Below, piece after piece: positions 24,341 through 26,212 of a stretch of DNA of 26,212 nt (within the stretch, counting starts at the first letter, position 1; every line of letters starts with the position of its first letter). Below the pieces are notes generated by a model. That model had not been told where the DNA came from. It was given only the letters and a program-made list of their open reading frames with translations, and ran no database searches. A program made the position numbers and the translations under genes. The stretch lies in contig JAFYMV010000004.1 of NCBI GenBank assembly GCA_017548225.1, positions 1 through 26,212 on the forward strand. Reading direction: 5' to 3'. This stretch comes from Bacteroidaceae bacterium. GTDB lineage: Bacteria > Bacteroidota > Bacteroidia > Bacteroidales > Bacteroidaceae.

Positions 24341-24994
24341 TTATTCGCGTCCGAAGTTGCCCGGTGTGGGACGGAAGCATCCCTTGATGCGAGGCACGCG
24401 TTCCATCTCGCCATGCGCCACATAGTCGTTGAGTTTGGCATACGAAGTGCTCAGCGCATAGTGGCTGATGCGGGCAAACTCACGCACCGAGATGTCTTCG
24501 TGTTCCTCGAAGTACTCATACAATGCATCGGCCAGTTCAGGACCAGCCAGAGGTTGCTTCACCTTGCCCTCTACATGAAACTTTACATCGGCAAGGCTAT
24601 CGAGCAGATGCTTATCGGGACGGAAGCGGATGCCGCTGATGCGCACATCTTTGCCTGTAGGCGGTGTAGGTCCCGTATGATTGCTCAGCTCCATGGTGAG
24701 CGCGCCCAGTCCGTCAAGCTGCACACGATAGCCATGGCTCAGCGCATCGGTGATGGTGGTGCGCAGGGCATCCCACACCAACTTCACATCGGTGGGCGTA
24801 GCGGTGGTGGCATTGCTGATATCGAGCGCCATCATCTCTATGTCTACCTTCTGCGGGAAGGCTACCGATACGCCAGTGCACCAAGCGTCCTTGTCAGCAC
24901 CCGCCACCTTATGTCGACGGCTCAGATGACAACGCACCACAGGTGTATAGCCATCGTGACTATGACGCACATGCTTTGACTTTTTTACTTTCAT
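24341..24994 (-). CDS. HU-HIG type DNA-binding protein (HU fold plus winged helix)
   Basis: This 217-residue protein resembles the Bacteroidales HU-HIG group, in which a divergent HU fold is fused to a second module. Residues about 1-125 show the HU-like features: a basic start (MKVKKSKHVRHSH), the segment TPTDVKLVWDALRTTITDALSHGYRVQLDGLGALTMEL corresponding to the HU helices and GxGxF-like strand, and a following arm region. Residues about 140-210 (LADALYEYFEEHEDISVREFARIS, then a helix ending LNDYV) look like a winged helix-turn-helix. It is divergent from the DUF3987-like gene. Its predicted transcript starts beside a four-unit palindromic array, so it may regulate itself; this is inference. 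Targets and function are unknown. Confidence 0.78.
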   Translation of the reverse strand: MKVKKSKHVRHSHDGYTPVVRCHLSRRHKVAGADKDAWCTGVSVAFPQKVDIEMMALDISNATTATPTDVKLVWDALRTTITDALSHGYRVQLDGLGALTMELSNHTGPTPPTGKDVRISGIRFRPDKHLLDSLADVKFHVEGKVKQPLAGPELADALYEYFEEHEDISVREFARISHYALSTSYAKLNDYVAHGEMERVPRIKGCFRPTPGNFGRE

Positions 24995-25070
24995 AGTGTA
25001 GTTCTTATTTATTGAATTCCTTCGTTTATTTGCTATTTGTTTTCTTATTTTTCTCTTTGTCTTCTACTTT

Positions 25071-25158
25071 TTCTACCTGCAGATAGAATATTTTCTACTT
25101 GCAGGGAGAGATATTTCTATTTGCAGTCAGAAATATTTCTACTTGCAGAAAGAAATAT
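25071..25158. repeat. Four tandem 22-bp palindromic units (iteron-like array)
   Basis: Units at 25071-25092, 25093-25114, 25115-25136 and 25137-25158 are each exactly 22 bp and follow TTCT-N3-TGCA-N3-AGAA, then about four A/T bases. Three are full palindromes in the fixed positions; unit 2 ends AGAG. The 22-bp period is about two helical turns, placing all sites on one face of DNA. It begins 77 bp upstream of the HU-HIG start codon and ends about 10 bp downstream of its predicted transcription start. A partial TGCA follows at 25162-25165. Confidence 0.9.
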
Positions 25159-25174
25159 TTTTGCAACCTTAGAA

Positions 25175-25206
25175 CAAAGATAATGAATAGTTCGAAAATA
25201 TGCAAC
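25175..25206 (-). promoter_or_regulatory. Predicted promoter of the HU-HIG gene
   Basis: On the minus strand GTTG (25206-25203), exactly 20 bp, then TATCTTTG (25182-25175), a full TAnnTTTG match. Transcription would begin near 25168 and run straight through the 22-bp palindromic array, giving a leader of about 175 bases. Confidence 0.68.
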
Positions 25207-25248
25207 GAAACCATCGTTTTTATTTGTAATAATACTGATATTTAAGGT

Positions 25249-25280
25249 GTTGCATTGGTAAAATTTCTATATTATCTTCG
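25249..25280 (+). promoter_or_regulatory. Predicted promoter of the DUF3987-like gene
   Basis: GTTG (25249-25252), exactly 20 bp, then TATCTTCG (25273-25280). The upstream elements of the two divergent promoters are only 42 bp apart. Transcription would begin near 25287, giving a leader of about 155 bases that contains a long hairpin. Confidence 0.6.
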
Positions 25281-25300
25281 CGGCAGAAACAAAGAGAAGC

Positions 25301-25400
25301 CCCCCTCTCCCTTCGGGTTTCTCCCCCTCTATGGGGAGAGCCTTCGGAATACTACTGTTATTTGTATCTCCTCCCCATAGAGGGGGAGGTTGAGAGGGGG
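25301..25400. repeat. Long inverted repeat in the leader of the DUF3987-like gene
   Basis: An 18-bp perfect inverted repeat pairs 25321-25338 (CTCCCCCTCTATGGGGAG) with 25371-25388. An outer 9-bp perfect pair joins 25301-25309 (CCCCCTCTC) with 25392-25400. The loop is 32 bases. It resembles the dispersed G/C-run palindromic elements common in Bacteroidales intergenic DNA. Lying between the predicted promoter and the ATG, it would fold strongly in the mRNA leader. The rest of 24995-25442 is AT-rich with no gene seen. Confidence 0.85.
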
Positions 25401-25442
25401 TCTCCTTTAAGAATGTATTCACTAACCCATAAACTTAATAAT

Positions 25443-26212
25443 ATGACACAAACCAACTCTACAACTATGGAAAATCCACAGACCTATGCCGACATCTTGC
25501 GTGAGACGCAGCAAGAGGAATTCCCTCTGCTCAGCGAAGTGACAAGCGGGATCGTAGACAACCCACTTACCCTGATGAATGCGCACACCGACGATGATGG
25601 CGTGGTGGTGCCATGCGCCCTACCCGATGCGATGTGGAAGAATCTGCCCCAGATGATGAGCGAGCCCCTCTCGCTCTACGACGATGCCGACATACGCACC
25701 ATGCTCCTCATGGCCATGATGCCCACCATAGGCTCGGCGATGAGCAATGTACGCGTACGCCATGGCCAGCGCCTCTACTCGCTCGGCATGATGAACATCT
25801 GCGTGGGTCCTTCGGCCTCGGGCAAGGGAAGCGTGGGCGATGTGGCCAGCCTTGTCGATGGCATCAATGATATTATCTGCAGTGAGAGTGCCCAGGCACA
25901 GGCTGACCACCGCAAGCGCCACAAGCGATATAGCCGTCTCACCAGCCAGCTCATCTATGCCGCCAAGGGCGATGCTACTAACCTAATCGATGTAAATGAC
26001 ATCTCTGAAGAGGTGGACGAACCCCAAGCCCCCTTGCGCCGTATGCACAAGCTCCCCTCGAAGACTACGGCGGCCAACTACTACCGCTTGCTCTATGCCA
26101 ATGGTGAGAATATCTCCTACCTGCACATCCCCGAACTGGCAGAGATGACCGCGGCCAATCGTGGAGCCTTCGGTGACTTCATGTATATCCTCCTTGCCGC
26201 ACAGAACGAGGA
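25443..26212 (+). CDS. P-loop protein resembling DUF3987 (partial, runs off the window)
   Basis: An open frame starts at the ATG at 25443 (MTQTNSTTMENPQ; a second ATG at 25467 is possible) and stays open for 256 codons to the right edge. A P-loop-like motif VGPSASGKGS lies at 121-130, preceded by a hydrophobic region (MLLMAMMPTIGSAMSNV). A Walker B-like strand is SYLHIPELAEM with acidic E231 near 225-235. These features and the pairing with an HU-HIG gene fit the DUF3987 family of putative primase/helicase-like ATPases common in Bacteroidales. The family call is tentative because the C-terminal part is missing. It may be expressed separately from, but coordinated with, the divergent HU-HIG gene. 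Confidence 0.65.
   Translation, partial: MTQTNSTTMENPQTYADILRETQQEEFPLLSEVTSGIVDNPLTLMNAHTDDDGVVVPCALPDAMWKNLPQMMSEPLSLYDDADIRTMLLMAMMPTIGSAMSNVRVRHGQRLYSLGMMNICVGPSASGKGSVGDVASLVDGINDIICSESAQAQADHRKRHKRYSRLTSQLIYAAKGDATNLIDVNDISEEVDEPQAPLRRMHKLPSKTTAANYYRLLYANGENISYLHIPELAEMTAANRGAFGDFMYILLAAQNE

Noticed and set aside
25071..25158. CRISPR array
   Set aside because: Units are contiguous 22-mers with no unique spacers, and no cas gene is visible.

Overview
The window looks like a chromosomal segment of a member of the Bacteroidales; the genus cannot be fixed from sequence alone. The gene content points there: a Bat-family VWA protein, several HU-fold proteins including a membrane/LysM fusion and an HU-HIG protein, MutS2, a two-subunit-type M16 peptidase, a secreted GH29 fucosidase and an MG2 surface protein. 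The promoters agree, with TTTG/GTTG, a spacer of about 20 bp, then TAnnTTTG or TAnCTTCG. Weak Shine-Dalgarno sequences also fit. No tRNA, rRNA, transposase or CRISPR array was seen.

Layout. (1) Positions 2-163 hold the 3' end of a + strand gene, followed by a hairpin shared with the convergent gene. (2) Positions 260-5354, minus strand, read in transcription order as ftsY, rimO, a small HU protein, an HU-transmembrane-LysM fusion and a Bat VWA protein, with a promoter just upstream of ftsY. (3) A 264 bp spacer carries repeated promoter-like modules. (4) Positions 5637-9295, minus strand: a class A penicillin-binding protein followed by an M16-like peptidase subunit that lacks the zinc motif. 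(5) Positions 9468-16161, plus strand: mutS2, a TRIC/UPF0126 membrane protein, hemW, rsmA and mgtE. (6) Positions 16251-24035, minus strand, in transcription order: GH29 alpha-L-fucosidase, a frameshifted MG2 surface protein, manC, gmd and fcl. The last three make GDP-L-fucose from mannose-1-phosphate, so fucose release and fucose activation genes sit side by side. (7) Positions 24341-26212: an HU-HIG DNA-binding protein (minus) diverges from a P-loop protein resembling DUF3987 (plus, cut by the window end).

Most notable observations. Four tandem 22-bp units of a palindrome (TTCT-N3-TGCA-N3-AGAA) lie just downstream of the predicted promoter of the HU-HIG gene. The HU-TM-LysM protein has the architecture of a chromosome-to-cell-wall tether. 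Two inverted arrays of a heptamer repeat are translated in frame inside MutS2, and other heptamer arrays lie at gene boundaries. The MG2 gene is split by an apparent one-base loss in a G run. A long hairpin sits in the predicted leader of the DUF3987-like gene. Promoter-bearing repeats flank ftsY and mutS2.

All calls come from reading the sequence and family knowledge; no database search was possible.
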